9,717 nucleotides of DNA from Thiodiazotropha sp050305975 (lineage in GTDB: Bacteria > Pseudomonadota > Gammaproteobacteria > Chromatiales > Chromatiaceae): assembly GCA_050305975.1 (NCBI GenBank), contig JBNLGI010000144.1, positions 1 through 9,717 on the forward strand, read 5' to 3'. Below the pieces are notes generated by a model. The model saw nothing but the letters and a program-made list of their open reading frames with translations, was not told where the DNA came from and searched no databases. This document shows positions 1-6,889 of the stretch, in pieces. The translations under genes and the position numbers were made by a program. How positions within the stretch are numbered: the stretch's first letter is position 1; each line of letters starts with the position of its first letter.

Positions 1-1
1 C

Positions 2-748
2 AGCTACTCGGGCTGGGCGGCGGCCGCCACCGGTTTCACCCTGGGCAATCTGCTGCTGATCATCGTCGGCGCCCTGGTCGGTTTCTCCGGCGCCATTCTC
101 TCCTTCATCATGTGCCGCGCCATGAACCGCTCCATCATCAATGTGGTCTTCGGCGGCTTTGGCAGCGACAGCGGTGGCCAGATGAGCGCGGCCGGCCAGG
201 CGGCCGAGAAGGGCGTGAAGTCCGCCTCCGTCGAAGACGCCATCTATTGGATGGAGGACGCCAACAAGGTCATCATCGTGCCCGGTTACGGCATGGCCGT
301 GGCGCAGGCTCAGCATGCGCTCAAGGAGATGATGGAACTGCTCGAAGCGCGGGGCGTGGACGTCAAGTTCGCCATCCACCCGGTGGCCGGACGCATGCCT
401 GGGCACATGAACGTGCTGCTGGCCGAGGCCGACATTCCCTACGATCATGTGCTGGAGATGGACGAGGTCAATCCGGAGTTCCCGACCGCCGACGTGACCT
501 TGGTGGTGGGTGCCAACGACGTGGTCAACCCGGCCGCCAAGTCAGACAGCTCCAGCCCGATCTACGGCATGCCGATCCTCGATGCTGCGAAATCGCGCCA
601 GGTCTACTTCCTCAAGCGCTCCATGAGCCCCGGTTACTCCGGTGTCGACAACCTGCTGTTCTATCAGGACAACACCTCCCTGATCTTCGGCGACGCCAAG
701 GACACCATCGAGGGCATGGTCTCCGCGCTCAAAGGTGGCGGGCATTGA
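2..748 (+). CDS. pntB: NAD(P) transhydrogenase subunit beta, C-terminal half (5' end outside window)
   Basis: This is the C-terminal part of PntB, which with PntA couples hydride transfer between NADH and NADP+ to proton movement across the inner membrane and so supplies NADPH. About 248 residues are visible, roughly the last half of a family protein of about 460 residues. The frame is open from the window edge. It begins inside the membrane domain, with a helix around GNLLLIIVGALVGFSGAI and the conserved MCRAMNRS stretch. The soluble NADP(H)-binding domain III follows. It carries VPGYGMAVAQAQ (bases about 281-313), HPVAGRMPGHMNVLL, the VGANDVVNPAA motif and the C-terminal KRSMSPGYSGVDN and FGDAK segments. 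All expected domain III landmarks are intact and the stop is TGA at 746-748. pntA should lie upstream, outside the window. Identification is by recognised family motifs and is nearly certain. Confidence 0.97.
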   Translation, partial: SYSGWAAAATGFTLGNLLLIIVGALVGFSGAILSFIMCRAMNRSIINVVFGGFGSDSGGQMSAAGQAAEKGVKSASVEDAIYWMEDANKVIIVPGYGMAVAQAQHALKEMMELLEARGVDVKFAIHPVAGRMPGHMNVLLAEADIPYDHVLEMDEVNPEFPTADVTLVVGANDVVNPAAKSDSSSPIYGMPILDAAKSRQVYFLKRSMSPGYSGVDNLLFYQDNTSLIFGDAKDTIEGMVSALKGGGH

Positions 749-790
749 TCAGGCTCGCGTCAACGCACTGACGGATTCCCGAATTGCCCG

Positions 791-894
791 TGATCGGGGT
801 GGCAAGCCGCACCCTATACCCTGATCAGAGCGATCGGTGGGGCAGGGCCCCACCCTACACACTGATCACAGCGTAAGGTGCGGCTTGCCGCACC
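791..894. repeat. Cluster of three REP-like palindromes downstream of pntB
   Basis: Two imperfect tandem units lie at 791-827 and 831-868. Each starts with YGATCGG, contains a hairpin, continues with ACCCTAYAC and ends with CTGATCA. The second unit has a perfect 8-bp stem, GGTGGGGC (836-843) with GCCCCACC (847-854). A third hairpin follows, GGTGCGG (877-883) with CCGCACC (888-894). The outer arms GGCAAGCCGCACC (801-813) and GGTGCGGCTTGCC (877-889) are a perfect 13-bp inverted repeat, so the whole cluster can also fold as one long dyad. This is the usual look of dispersed extragenic palindromes (REP/REPIN) in gammaproteobacteria. In this position it may also protect the pntB mRNA 3' end or end transcription, although no T-run follows. 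Copy number elsewhere in the genome cannot be seen from here. Confidence 0.7.
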
Positions 895-956
895 GTGCCG
901 TCGTCTCGCATTGTGCCTTTCCATCTCTGTGGAGATGCCCGGCCGCAAAGCCTGGC

Positions 957-967
957 TGTGGTAAGAT
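957..967 (+). promoter_or_regulatory. Candidate extended -10 promoter for hrpA
   Basis: TGTGG followed by TAAGAT (962-967) matches the extended -10 form (TRTGn then a hexamer with 4 of 6 TATAAT bases). No good -35 is seen 16-18 bases upstream, as is usual for extended -10 promoters. Transcription would start near 974 and give a leader of about 40 bases before the GTG at 1013. A small hairpin, CATCTC (922-927) with GAGATG (932-937), lies just upstream. Motif match only. Confidence 0.4.
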
Positions 968-1012
968 ACGGGGTTTTCAACACTGCCGCCGCTAATTCCG
1001 GCACGCGCAATC

Positions 1013-4000
1013 GTGACCTCCATCGACCCCGATTTTCCCGATAAAGACGCTATTGAGCACTGCATGCAGGCCGACCGTCCGTCGCTGTTTCGCCGTCTGC
1101 GCGGGCTGCGCAAGCGTGCCGGATCCAACCAGCCCTACAGCGAAGGGCTACTCAAGCTGCGTCAGGCGATACACGACTCTCGGGAGCGGCTGAGCCAGCG
1201 GCGCGCCCGCCTGCCCGCTCCCGCCTTTCCCTCCGAACTGCCGATTACGGAACGACTCGACGAGATCAAGACCCTGATCGAGGCCAACCAGGTGGTGATC
1301 CTCTGCGGCGAAACCGGATCGGGCAAATCGACCCAGCTGCCCAAGATCTGCCTCAGCCTCGGACGGGGTGTGGCCGGTTATATCGGACACACCCAGCCGC
1401 GGCGCATCGCTGCCCGCAGTCTGGCGGCGCGGGTGGCGAGCGAATTGCACAGCGAGACCGGCGATCTGGTCGGCTACAAGGTGCGTTTCCACGATCACGT
1501 CGGTCCCCACAGCCTGGTCAAGCTGATGACCGACGGCATCCTGCTGGCCGAGATCCAGCAGGATCCCCAACTGAACCAATACGACACCCTGATCATCGAC
1601 GAGGCCCATGAGCGCAGCCTCAACATCGATTTTCTCCTGGGCTATCTGAAGCAGCTGCTGCCGAAACGCCCCGATCTGAAACTGATCATCACCTCGGCCA
1701 CCATCGACCCCCAGCGCTTTTCCGACCATTTCGACGGCGCGCCGGTGATCGAGGTCTCCGGCCGCACCTATCCGGTGGAGCTGCGCTATCGACCGCCGGA
1801 GGAGGAGGCGCTGGCCGAGCGCGACGATCCGCTGCAGCTGGCCATCGCCGACGCGGTGGACGAGCTGTCGGGGATCGATCGCGGCGATATCCTGGTCTTT
1901 CTCAGCGGCGAGCGGGAGATCCGGGAGACCGCGGAGACGTTGCGAAAACACAAGCTGCAGCTGACCGAGGTGCTGCCGCTCTATGCCCGGCTCAGCCCGG
2001 CGGAGCAGTCCCGGGTGTTCAAACCCCACGGCAGCCGGCGCATCGTGCTGGCCACCAACGTGGCGGAGACCTCACTCACCGTGCCCGGCATACGCTACGT
2101 GATCGACACCGGTTTCGCCCGTATCAGCCGCTACAGCCATCGCAGCAAGGTGCAGCGGCTGCCGGTGGAGCGCGTCTCCCAGGCCTCCGCCGATCAGCGC
2201 AAGGGGCGTTGCGGCCGGGTTGCCGCCGGGATATGTATCCGGCTCTACAGTGAGGAGGACTACGCCTCGCGAGCCGACTTCACCGAACCGGAGATACAGC
2301 GCACCAACCTGGCTTCGGTGATCCTGCAGATGAAGCTGCTGGGTTTCGGCGAAATCGACCGCTTTCCCTTCATCGATCCCCCCGACCGGCGCCTGATCAA
2401 GGACGGTTATGGCGTCCTGGAGGAGATCGGCGCGGTTGACGGAGAGCGTCGGGTGACCCGCATCGGTCAGCAACTGGCGCGCCTGCCGGTCGATCCCCGC
2501 ATCGGCCGCATGCTGCTGGCGGCTGCCAACAGCCACTGCCTGCGTGAGGTGATGGTGATCGCCGCCGCTGTCAGCGTGCAGGACCCGCGGGACCGGCCGC
2601 TGGACAAGCAGCAGCAGGCGGACCAGGCCCACGCCCAGTATCATGACGAACGCTCCGACTATCTCGCCTATCTGAATCTCTGGGAGGTGGTGGAGTCGCA
2701 GCGGCGCCACCTCTCCAAACACAAGTTCCGCCAATGGTGCCGCAGCGAGTTCCTCTCCTGGACGCGGATCCAGGAGTGGCACGACATCCATACCCAGCTG
2801 CGTACCCAGCTTCACGATATGGGCTTCAAGGAGAGCGAGACGGAGGGGGGATACGAAGCGATCCACCGCGCCGTGCTCAGCGGGCTGTTGAGTCATATCG
2901 GCCTGCGCAGCAAGGAGCGGGACTACCTGGGAGCGCGTAACAGTCGCTTTCACATCTACCCGGGCTCCGGGCTGTTCAAACGTCAGCCCAAATGGGTGAT
3001 GGCGGCGGAACTGGTCGAGACCAGTAAGCTCTATGCCCGGACACTGGCGGAGATCGAACCCCGTTGGATCGAGTCGGCGGCGGGACATCTGCTCAAGCGC
3101 AGTTATTCGGAGCCCCACTGGGAGAAGAAACGCGGTCAGGTGGCGGGGTACGAGAAGGTCACTCTGTTCGGTCTGGTGCTGGTCGGCAGACGCAAGATCA
3201 ACTTCAGTCCCATCGACCCGGTGATCGCGCGCGAGATCTTTATCCGCTCGGCCCTGGTGGACGGGGATTTCCACACCCGTGCCCCGTTCTGGCGTCACAA
3301 CCAGGAGCTGATAGCGGAGCTCAGGGATCGGGAGGCCAAGGCCAGGCGACGCGATATCCTGGTGGATGAGGAGCGCATCTATGCCTTCTACGACAAGCGC
3401 ATTCCCCATGAGATCTCGACTACCCCCGATTTCGAACGCTGGCTGCGTCAGGATGCCAAGGATCATCCCAAACGGCTCTATTTGAGCGAAAACGACCTGC
3501 TGCGCGAGGAAGCGGGGGGATTCGAGGGCGGCGACTTCCCGGATGCCCTGGAACTCAATGGCATGCGTCTGCCCCTGGAATATCACTTCGAACCGGGACA
3601 CGACAGCGACGGCGTGACCCTGGTGGTGCCCCAGGACGCGCTCAACCAGATCACCGAGCCGGTGCTACAGCAGCTGGTGCCCGGACTGCTCAAGGAACGT
3701 GTGATTGCCATGATACGGGGTCTACCCAAATCGCTGCGTCGCGCGTTTGTTCCGGTGCCCGATTATGCCGAAGCCTGTCTCAAGCAGCCGTTGCCGAGGG
3801 GACGACCACTGCCCCAGGCACTGGGGGAGCGGCTGAAGGAGATGACCGGTGTGCATATCCCGGAGTCGGCCTGGCAGGAGGATTCCCTGCCGTCACATCT
3901 GCGCATGCGGGTGAGGGTGATCGACAGCCGGGGCGAGACCCTGGAGGTCGGTCGCGACATCAATCGACTCAAGCAGGCCCATGCCACTCAGGGCGAGGCG

Positions 4001-4924
4001 GCACATCGACAGCTGAGCGCTCCGGATCTGGAACGGCATGATATCAACCGCTGGGATTTCGGTAGTCTGCCCTCCGGCATCACCATCGAACAGGGGGGCA
4101 TCACCCTGCGGGGTTATCCGGCGCTGGTGGATGAGGGCGGCTCCGTCTCGATTCGCCTGATCGACGCCGAGGTCAATGCCCTTCGCCTGCACCGAGCCGG
4201 AGTCAGGCGCTTGATCGTGCTGAATCTGGCCAAAGAGATACGCTATCTGCGCAAGAATCTGCGGCATTTGGAGAAGCTGCGACTCTACTATGCCAAGGTG
4301 CCCATGGCGGCATCGGAGACCGGCGGCAAGACCGCAGCCGGTTTGGAAGACGAGCTGGTGAGTCTGATCGTCGATCGCTGCTTTCTCGAAGGCCGCCCCG
4401 TGATTCGCGACCAGGCGACTTTCGAGCAGCGGCTAGAAGCCTGCCGGGGAGATCTCATGAGCACGGCCAACGACGCCTGTGACCAGCTGTTGGCCATACT
4501 GGAGCGCTATCATCAGGTGCGTAAGTCCCTCTCGGCGATTACCCAGAAAAACTGGCTCGACTCACTGCGGGACATGCAGGATCAGCTCGACAGCCTGGTC
4601 TATCGGGGATTCATGGCGGAGGTGCCGGAGGTTCAGCTGCGCGAATACCCCCGCTACCTGGATGGGCTGAGCAAACGAATCGAGAAGCTGTCTCATGCCG
4701 CTGCGCGTGACCGGCAACGCATGGCGGAGATGGCGGATATGCTGAAGAAGTGGTCGGCCTGGCGGGACGAATGCTGGAAAGAGGGACGGCTCGACGAGCG
4801 TGTCGAAGAGATTCGCTGGCAACTGGAGGAGTTGCGCGTCTCCCTCTTCGCCCAGGAGTTGGGAACCGCCTTCCCGGTTTCGGTGAAGCGGCTGGAGAAA
4901 CGCTGGAAGGCGCTGGGTCTCTGA
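1013..4924 (+). CDS. hrpA: ATP-dependent RNA helicase HrpA (DEAH box)
   Basis: This is a complete cytoplasmic DEAH/RHA-family RNA helicase of 1303 aa, matching the roughly 1300 aa of E. coli HrpA. Motifs appear in order: Walker A GETGSGKS (99-106), TQPRR (127-131), DEAH (196-199), SAT (228-230), and motif VI QRKGRCGR (395-402), the arginine-finger motif. Winged-helix and HA2 ratchet regions follow (about 430-560), then an OB-fold region (about 620-740). A long DUF3418 C-terminal region runs to about residue 1290 and is typical of bacterial HrpA. Family members unwind RNA using ATP; E. coli HrpA has been linked to fimbrial mRNA processing and to clearing stalled translation. The start is GTG at 1013 with no clear Shine-Dalgarno. 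It was chosen because total length and spacing to Walker A fit the family; an in-frame ATG at 1064 (residue 18) is the alternative. The gene appears monocistronic, and no motif is missing. Confidence 0.97.
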   Translation: MTSIDPDFPDKDAIEHCMQADRPSLFRRLRGLRKRAGSNQPYSEGLLKLRQAIHDSRERLSQRRARLPAPAFPSELPITERLDEIKTLIEANQVVILCGETGSGKSTQLPKICLSLGRGVAGYIGHTQPRRIAARSLAARVASELHSETGDLVGYKVRFHDHVGPHSLVKLMTDGILLAEIQQDPQLNQYDTLIIDEAHERSLNIDFLLGYLKQLLPKRPDLKLIITSATIDPQRFSDHFDGAPVIEVSGRTYPVELRYRPPEEEALAERDDPLQLAIADAVDELSGIDRGDILVFLSGEREIRETAETLRKHKLQLTEVLPLYARLSPAEQSRVFKPHGSRRIVLATNVAETSLTVPGIRYVIDTGFARISRYSHRSKVQRLPVERVSQASADQRKGRCGRVAAGICIRLYSEEDYASRADFTEPEIQRTNLASVILQMKLLGFGEIDRFPFIDPPDRRLIKDGYGVLEEIGAVDGERRVTRIGQQLARLPVDPRIGRMLLAAANSHCLREVMVIAAAVSVQDPRDRPLDKQQQADQAHAQYHDERSDYLAYLNLWEVVESQRRHLSKHKFRQWCRSEFLSWTRIQEWHDIHTQLRTQLHDMGFKESETEGGYEAIHRAVLSGLLSHIGLRSKERDYLGARNSRFHIYPGSGLFKRQPKWVMAAELVETSKLYARTLAEIEPRWIESAAGHLLKRSYSEPHWEKKRGQVAGYEKVTLFGLVLVGRRKINFSPIDPVIAREIFIRSALVDGDFHTRAPFWRHNQELIAELRDREAKARRRDILVDEERIYAFYDKRIPHEISTTPDFERWLRQDAKDHPKRLYLSENDLLREEAGGFEGGDFPDALELNGMRLPLEYHFEPGHDSDGVTLVVPQDALNQITEPVLQQLVPGLLKERVIAMIRGLPKSLRRAFVPVPDYAEACLKQPLPRGRPLPQALGERLKEMTGVHIPESAWQEDSLPSHLRMRVRVIDSRGETLEVGRDINRLKQAHATQGEAAHRQLSAPDLERHDINRWDFGSLPSGITIEQGGITLRGYPALVDEGGSVSIRLIDAEVNALRLHRAGVRRLIVLNLAKEIRYLRKNLRHLEKLRLYYAKVPMAASETGGKTAAGLEDELVSLIVDRCFLEGRPVIRDQATFEQRLEACRGDLMSTANDACDQLLAILERYHQVRKSLSAITQKNWLDSLRDMQDQLDSLVYRGFMAEVPEVQLREYPRYLDGLSKRIEKLSHAAARDRQRMAEMADMLKKWSAWRDECWKEGRLDERVEEIRWQLEELRVSLFAQELGTAFPVSVKRLEKRWKALGL

Positions 4925-5006
4925 GCGCATTCCGTAAACCCCCGTACACCTTGTCATCCAGATTTCACAACGATGCCATAATCCTGTCATCTACCCGGAT
5001 TAGCAT

Positions 5007-5035
5007 CTGCTGCGTGGGAACGGCTCCCGCAGCAG
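5007..5035. other. Strong hairpin downstream of hrpA
   Basis: CTGCTGC (5007-5013) pairs with GCAGCAG (5029-5035). GGGA (5016-5019) then pairs with TCCC (5025-5028), leaving a 2-base bulge and a 5-base loop, for 11 pairs in all. No T-run follows, so this is not a classical intrinsic terminator. It could be a 3'-end protector for hrpA mRNA or part of a structured leader or small RNA in the 4925-5241 spacer. Apart from this element and the terminator-like one at 5120-5146, that spacer shows no credible gene. Confidence 0.45.
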
Positions 5036-5119
5036 GCTGATACGCGTATTGACACAGGGTCTGCGGCAACAGTGAGGCGTTTCCGATTTCCAGTCTTCTA
5101 CCCGGGCTTCGGGAACCTT

Positions 5120-5146
5120 AAGGTGGGCGCTGACCTGCCTTTTTTT
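5120..5146 (+). terminator. Candidate intrinsic terminator between hrpA and the ychJ-family gene
   Basis: AAGGTGGG (5120-5127) can pair with CCTGCCTT (5134-5141) around a 6-base loop, with two wobble pairs in the middle. It runs into seven consecutive T (5140-5146). The stem is only moderately stable, but the T-run is the longest in the spacer. It lies about 195 bases after the hrpA stop and 95 bases before the next start. It could end hrpA transcripts, end a short RNA from this spacer, or act as an attenuator. Sequence alone cannot separate these. Confidence 0.45.
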
Positions 5147-5241
5147 ATGCCTGACCAGAAACGCGTCTCGCCATCTGCCTTGGGCGCTATTCCCTCTTAT
5201 GTTATTGTTCGGGCGATACAAAAGCATTTGAGGGGTCACTC

Positions 5242-5730
5242 ATGTCAGCTTGTTGCTGTGGATCCGGGATCGAATTCGATCTGTGTTGTGGCGCCATTCT
5301 CTCGGGTGCCCGCCAGGCCGAGAGCGCCGAAGCGCTGATGCGGGCGCGCTATGCCGCCTTTGTCACCCGGCAGGTCGACTTTCTGCATCAGTCGCTGCAT
5401 CCGCAGCATCGACAGGATCATGACATCGCGGCTACGCGCCGCTGGGCTGAGAAGGCCCAGTGGATGGGTTTGCAGGTTGTCGAGGCCAAACCTGCGGGGG
5501 ATGGCGATAACGAGGCGATCGTCGAATTCATCGCCACCTACAAAGAGGGTGGGGTGGTCAAACCGCATCACGAGATCAGCCGCTTCAGCAGACTGGATGG
5601 CGAATGGTTCTACGTCGATGGCCAACTGGTGATCCCGCAGACGGCTACCCGGGATCAGCCAAAAGTCGGGCGCAACGATCCCTGTCCCTGCGGCAGCGGT
5701 AAAAAGTACAAAAAGTGCTGTGGCGCATGA
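5242..5730 (+). CDS. ychJ: YchJ family protein with N- and C-terminal SEC-C zinc motifs (UPF0225)
   Basis: This 162-aa protein has the YchJ layout, close to the 152 aa of E. coli YchJ. An N-terminal cysteine cluster (C4, C6, C15, C16, around CCCGSG and LCCG) resembles a SEC-C motif. A middle domain (about 25-135) carries the typical ALMRARYAAFV and the H..I.RF..LDGEWFYVDG stretch, and in this family adopts an NTF2-like fold. A canonical C-terminal SEC-C motif, GRNDPCPCGSGKKYKKCC, has zinc ligands C148, C150, C159 and C160. SEC-C motifs bind Zn2+ and in SecA contact SecB and ribosomes; the role of YchJ itself is not established. The start is ATG 5242 with GAGGGG (5230-5235) six bases before it, a strong ribosome site. 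No good sigma70 promoter was found close upstream. The function remains open, but the family call is firm. Confidence 0.92.
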   Translation: MSACCCGSGIEFDLCCGAILSGARQAESAEALMRARYAAFVTRQVDFLHQSLHPQHRQDHDIAATRRWAEKAQWMGLQVVEAKPAGDGDNEAIVEFIATYKEGGVVKPHHEISRFSRLDGEWFYVDGQLVIPQTATRDQPKVGRNDPCPCGSGKKYKKCCGA

Positions 5731-5745
5731 ATGGGATTCCTGTAA

Positions 5746-5787
5746 GCCGGAAACCGGCAGCGAGGGCTCAAGTCCAGAGGGCTCTGG
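5746..5787. other. Two short dyads and an 8-bp direct repeat between ychJ and the transglycosylase gene
   Basis: GCCGG-AAA-CCGGC (5746-5758) lies 15 bases after the ychJ-family stop. A second dyad, CCAGAG-GG-CTCTGG (5774-5787), follows. GAGGGCTC occurs at 5762-5769 and again at 5777-5784, a 15-base repeat that overlaps the second dyad. Neither hairpin is followed by a T-run. They could form a weak terminator region or a protein-binding site 40-65 bases upstream of the TATAAT at 5827. Function is inference only. Confidence 0.35.
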
Positions 5788-5826
5788 CCGAAGAGATGGG
5801 TAGGAAATGGGGAGCGTTTGAACGGA

Positions 5827-5832
5827 TATAAT
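5827..5832 (+). promoter_or_regulatory. Perfect -10 hexamer immediately before the transglycosylase start
   Basis: TATAAT at 5827-5832 is a consensus sigma70 -10 box. The sequence 17 bases upstream (5804-5809) does not resemble TTGACA. The ATG at 5840 is only seven bases beyond the hexamer, so initiation from it would begin at or next to the start codon and give a leaderless message. It may be a true promoter or a chance match. Confidence 0.4.
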
Positions 5833-5839
5833 CAGCAGT

Positions 5840-6469
5840 ATGGGTGGACATCACGACAATTCGAGAAGCGGCTATCGACTGTTGGTATTGATGGCGATAC
5901 TGCTGACGCCGGTCCTTGCCCAGGCGGAGATCTTCAAATACCGCGGGCCTGACGGCAGTCTGCATTTTACCGATCGTCCCATGGGCAGTCGCTACACTCT
6001 GGTGTGGCGCAGTGGTCCGTCCAAGCCCAAAAAAGGCGGCTACAGTCTGGCCAAGATGCAGCAAAACAGATCCCGCCTGACCCCGTTGATCGAAAAGGTG
6101 GCGAAGGAGGTGCGTCTGCATCCGGGCCTGCTGCATGCCATGGTGTGGGTCGAATCCGCCTACAATCCGCAAGCCGTCTCCAAGAAGGGGGCTCAGGGCT
6201 TGATGCAGCTGATGCCTGAGACGGCAAGCCGCTACGGGGTGATGGACAGTTACGACCCGCAACAGAATCTGGAGGGCGGCGCCCGCTACCTGCGCGATCT
6301 GCTGGTAGAGTTCCAGTACGATATCAAGCTTGCGCTGGCGGCCTACAACGCGGGCGAGAATGCGGTAAAACGCTACGGCAACGAGATTCCCCCATTTCCC
6401 GAGACCATCGACTATGTCGACAAGGTGCTCGGCGAGTATGAGCGCAACCGTCTGGCGATGCTGAATTGA
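5840..6469 (+). CDS. Exported lytic transglycosylase (DUF4124 + SLT domain)
   Basis: This 209-aa protein should act in the periplasm, cleaving the beta-1,4 MurNAc-GlcNAc bond of peptidoglycan to leave 1,6-anhydro ends. Residues 1-29 form a signal peptide with hydrophobic core YRLLVLMAILLTPVL and likely cleavage after AQA. There is no lipobox cysteine, so it is probably soluble. Residues 30-46 (EIFKYRGPDGSLHFTDRP) match the DUF4124 module often placed before such domains. The SLT domain covers about 83-203. Its catalytic glutamate is E105 in VWVESAYNP, followed by GLMQLMP (120-126), AYNAGENAV (168-176) and PPFPETIDYV (184-193), the family 1 signature set. ATG 5840 is the only sensible start, since an in-frame stop lies at 5819-5821, but it lacks a Shine-Dalgarno. 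It converges with the PilZ gene 54 bases downstream. Its specific role (recycling, or insertion of an envelope machine) is unknown. Confidence 0.9.
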   Translation: MGGHHDNSRSGYRLLVLMAILLTPVLAQAEIFKYRGPDGSLHFTDRPMGSRYTLVWRSGPSKPKKGGYSLAKMQQNRSRLTPLIEKVAKEVRLHPGLLHAMVWVESAYNPQAVSKKGAQGLMQLMPETASRYGVMDSYDPQQNLEGGARYLRDLLVEFQYDIKLALAAYNAGENAVKRYGNEIPPFPETIDYVDKVLGEYERNRLAMLN

Positions 6470-6482
6470 GGGCGGGCCGGGG

Positions 6483-6510
6483 GGCGTCGCGTCTGAGACC
6501 GGTTGACGCC
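6483..6510. terminator. Weak candidate bidirectional terminator between convergent genes
   Basis: GGCGTC (6483-6488) pairs with GACGCC (6505-6510), with a small inner dyad GTC-TGA-GAC. It sits in the 54-base gap between the transglycosylase stop and the PilZ stop, where a shared terminator is expected. There is no T-run on either strand and the loop is long, so support is mainly positional. Confidence 0.25.
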
Positions 6511-6523
6511 GGGACCACTGGCA

Positions 6524-6868
6524 CTACTCGGCGGAATGCCAATGCATGATCAGATCATCGATCGAGAGCACGTCCTCTCCCGAAATGTCGATGATGCGAA
6601 ATCCCGTCCAGAAACTCTCAGGCTGGCTGGCCTCGGTGGTCCAGACCGCCTCGGCGCCAAAGCTGATCTGCTGGATAGACCCATCGGATCCGGACAGCTC
6701 CATCTCGAGCTGGTAGACTGAACCGGTCACGATCGGTTCCTGGCTCAGCAGCATCAATCCCTCGGCGCTGATATTGACGACACGACCGATCAGGGTGCCC
6801 GTGATCTGGTCGGATACTTCGAGTACCTCGTCCGCGATCTTACGCGGGGACTTGCGTTTTTCTATCAT
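6524..6868 (-). CDS. Single-domain PilZ protein, probable c-di-GMP receptor
   Basis: This 114-aa protein is almost entirely one PilZ beta-barrel domain. The two ligand signatures are intact: RxxxR as R5-K-S-P-R9 at the N-terminus, and [D/N]xSxxG as N32-I-S-A-E-G37. In this family these residues wrap an intercalated c-di-GMP dimer. The rest follows the expected strand pattern, with LEMELS, SFGAEAVWT and FWTGFRIIDIS, and ends in a short helix, DVLSIDDLIMHW. It has no signal peptide or membrane segment, so it is cytoplasmic. ATG 6868 follows the DUF1631 stop by 21 bases on the same strand, with AGG-rich bases upstream serving as a weak ribosome site. It is therefore very likely co-transcribed with DUF1631. 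It probably relays c-di-GMP levels to a partner protein, for which the neighbouring product is the first candidate; that partnership is inference. It is not the type IV pilus PilZ by context. Confidence 0.9.
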   Translation of the reverse strand: MIEKRKSPRKIADEVLEVSDQITGTLIGRVVNISAEGLMLLSQEPIVTGSVYQLEMELSGSDGSIQQISFGAEAVWTTEASQPESFWTGFRIIDISGEDVLSIDDLIMHWHSAE

Positions 6869-6889
6869 TGCGGCTTGAACCTGCCTGGA

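Noticed and set aside
1148..2029. 293-aa open frame on the minus strand inside hrpA
   Set aside because: It is antisense to the helicase core, including Walker A and DEAH motifs, has no family resemblance, and is a composition shadow.
2072..3601. 509-aa open frame on the minus strand inside hrpA
   Set aside because: It lies wholly antisense to an unbroken HrpA with intact family motifs. Long antisense frames are expected from GC-rich codon use, and its translation shows no recognisable domain.
5049..5054. Perfect TTGACA as a sigma70 -35 for the ychJ-family gene
   Set aside because: No acceptable -10 lies 15-19 bases downstream, and any transcript would meet the terminator-like hairpin at 5120-5146.
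5072..5338. 88-aa plus-strand frame overlapping the start of the ychJ-family gene
   Set aside because: It runs through the terminator-like T-run and into the strong ribosome site and coding start of the YchJ protein in another frame. It has no recognisable motif.
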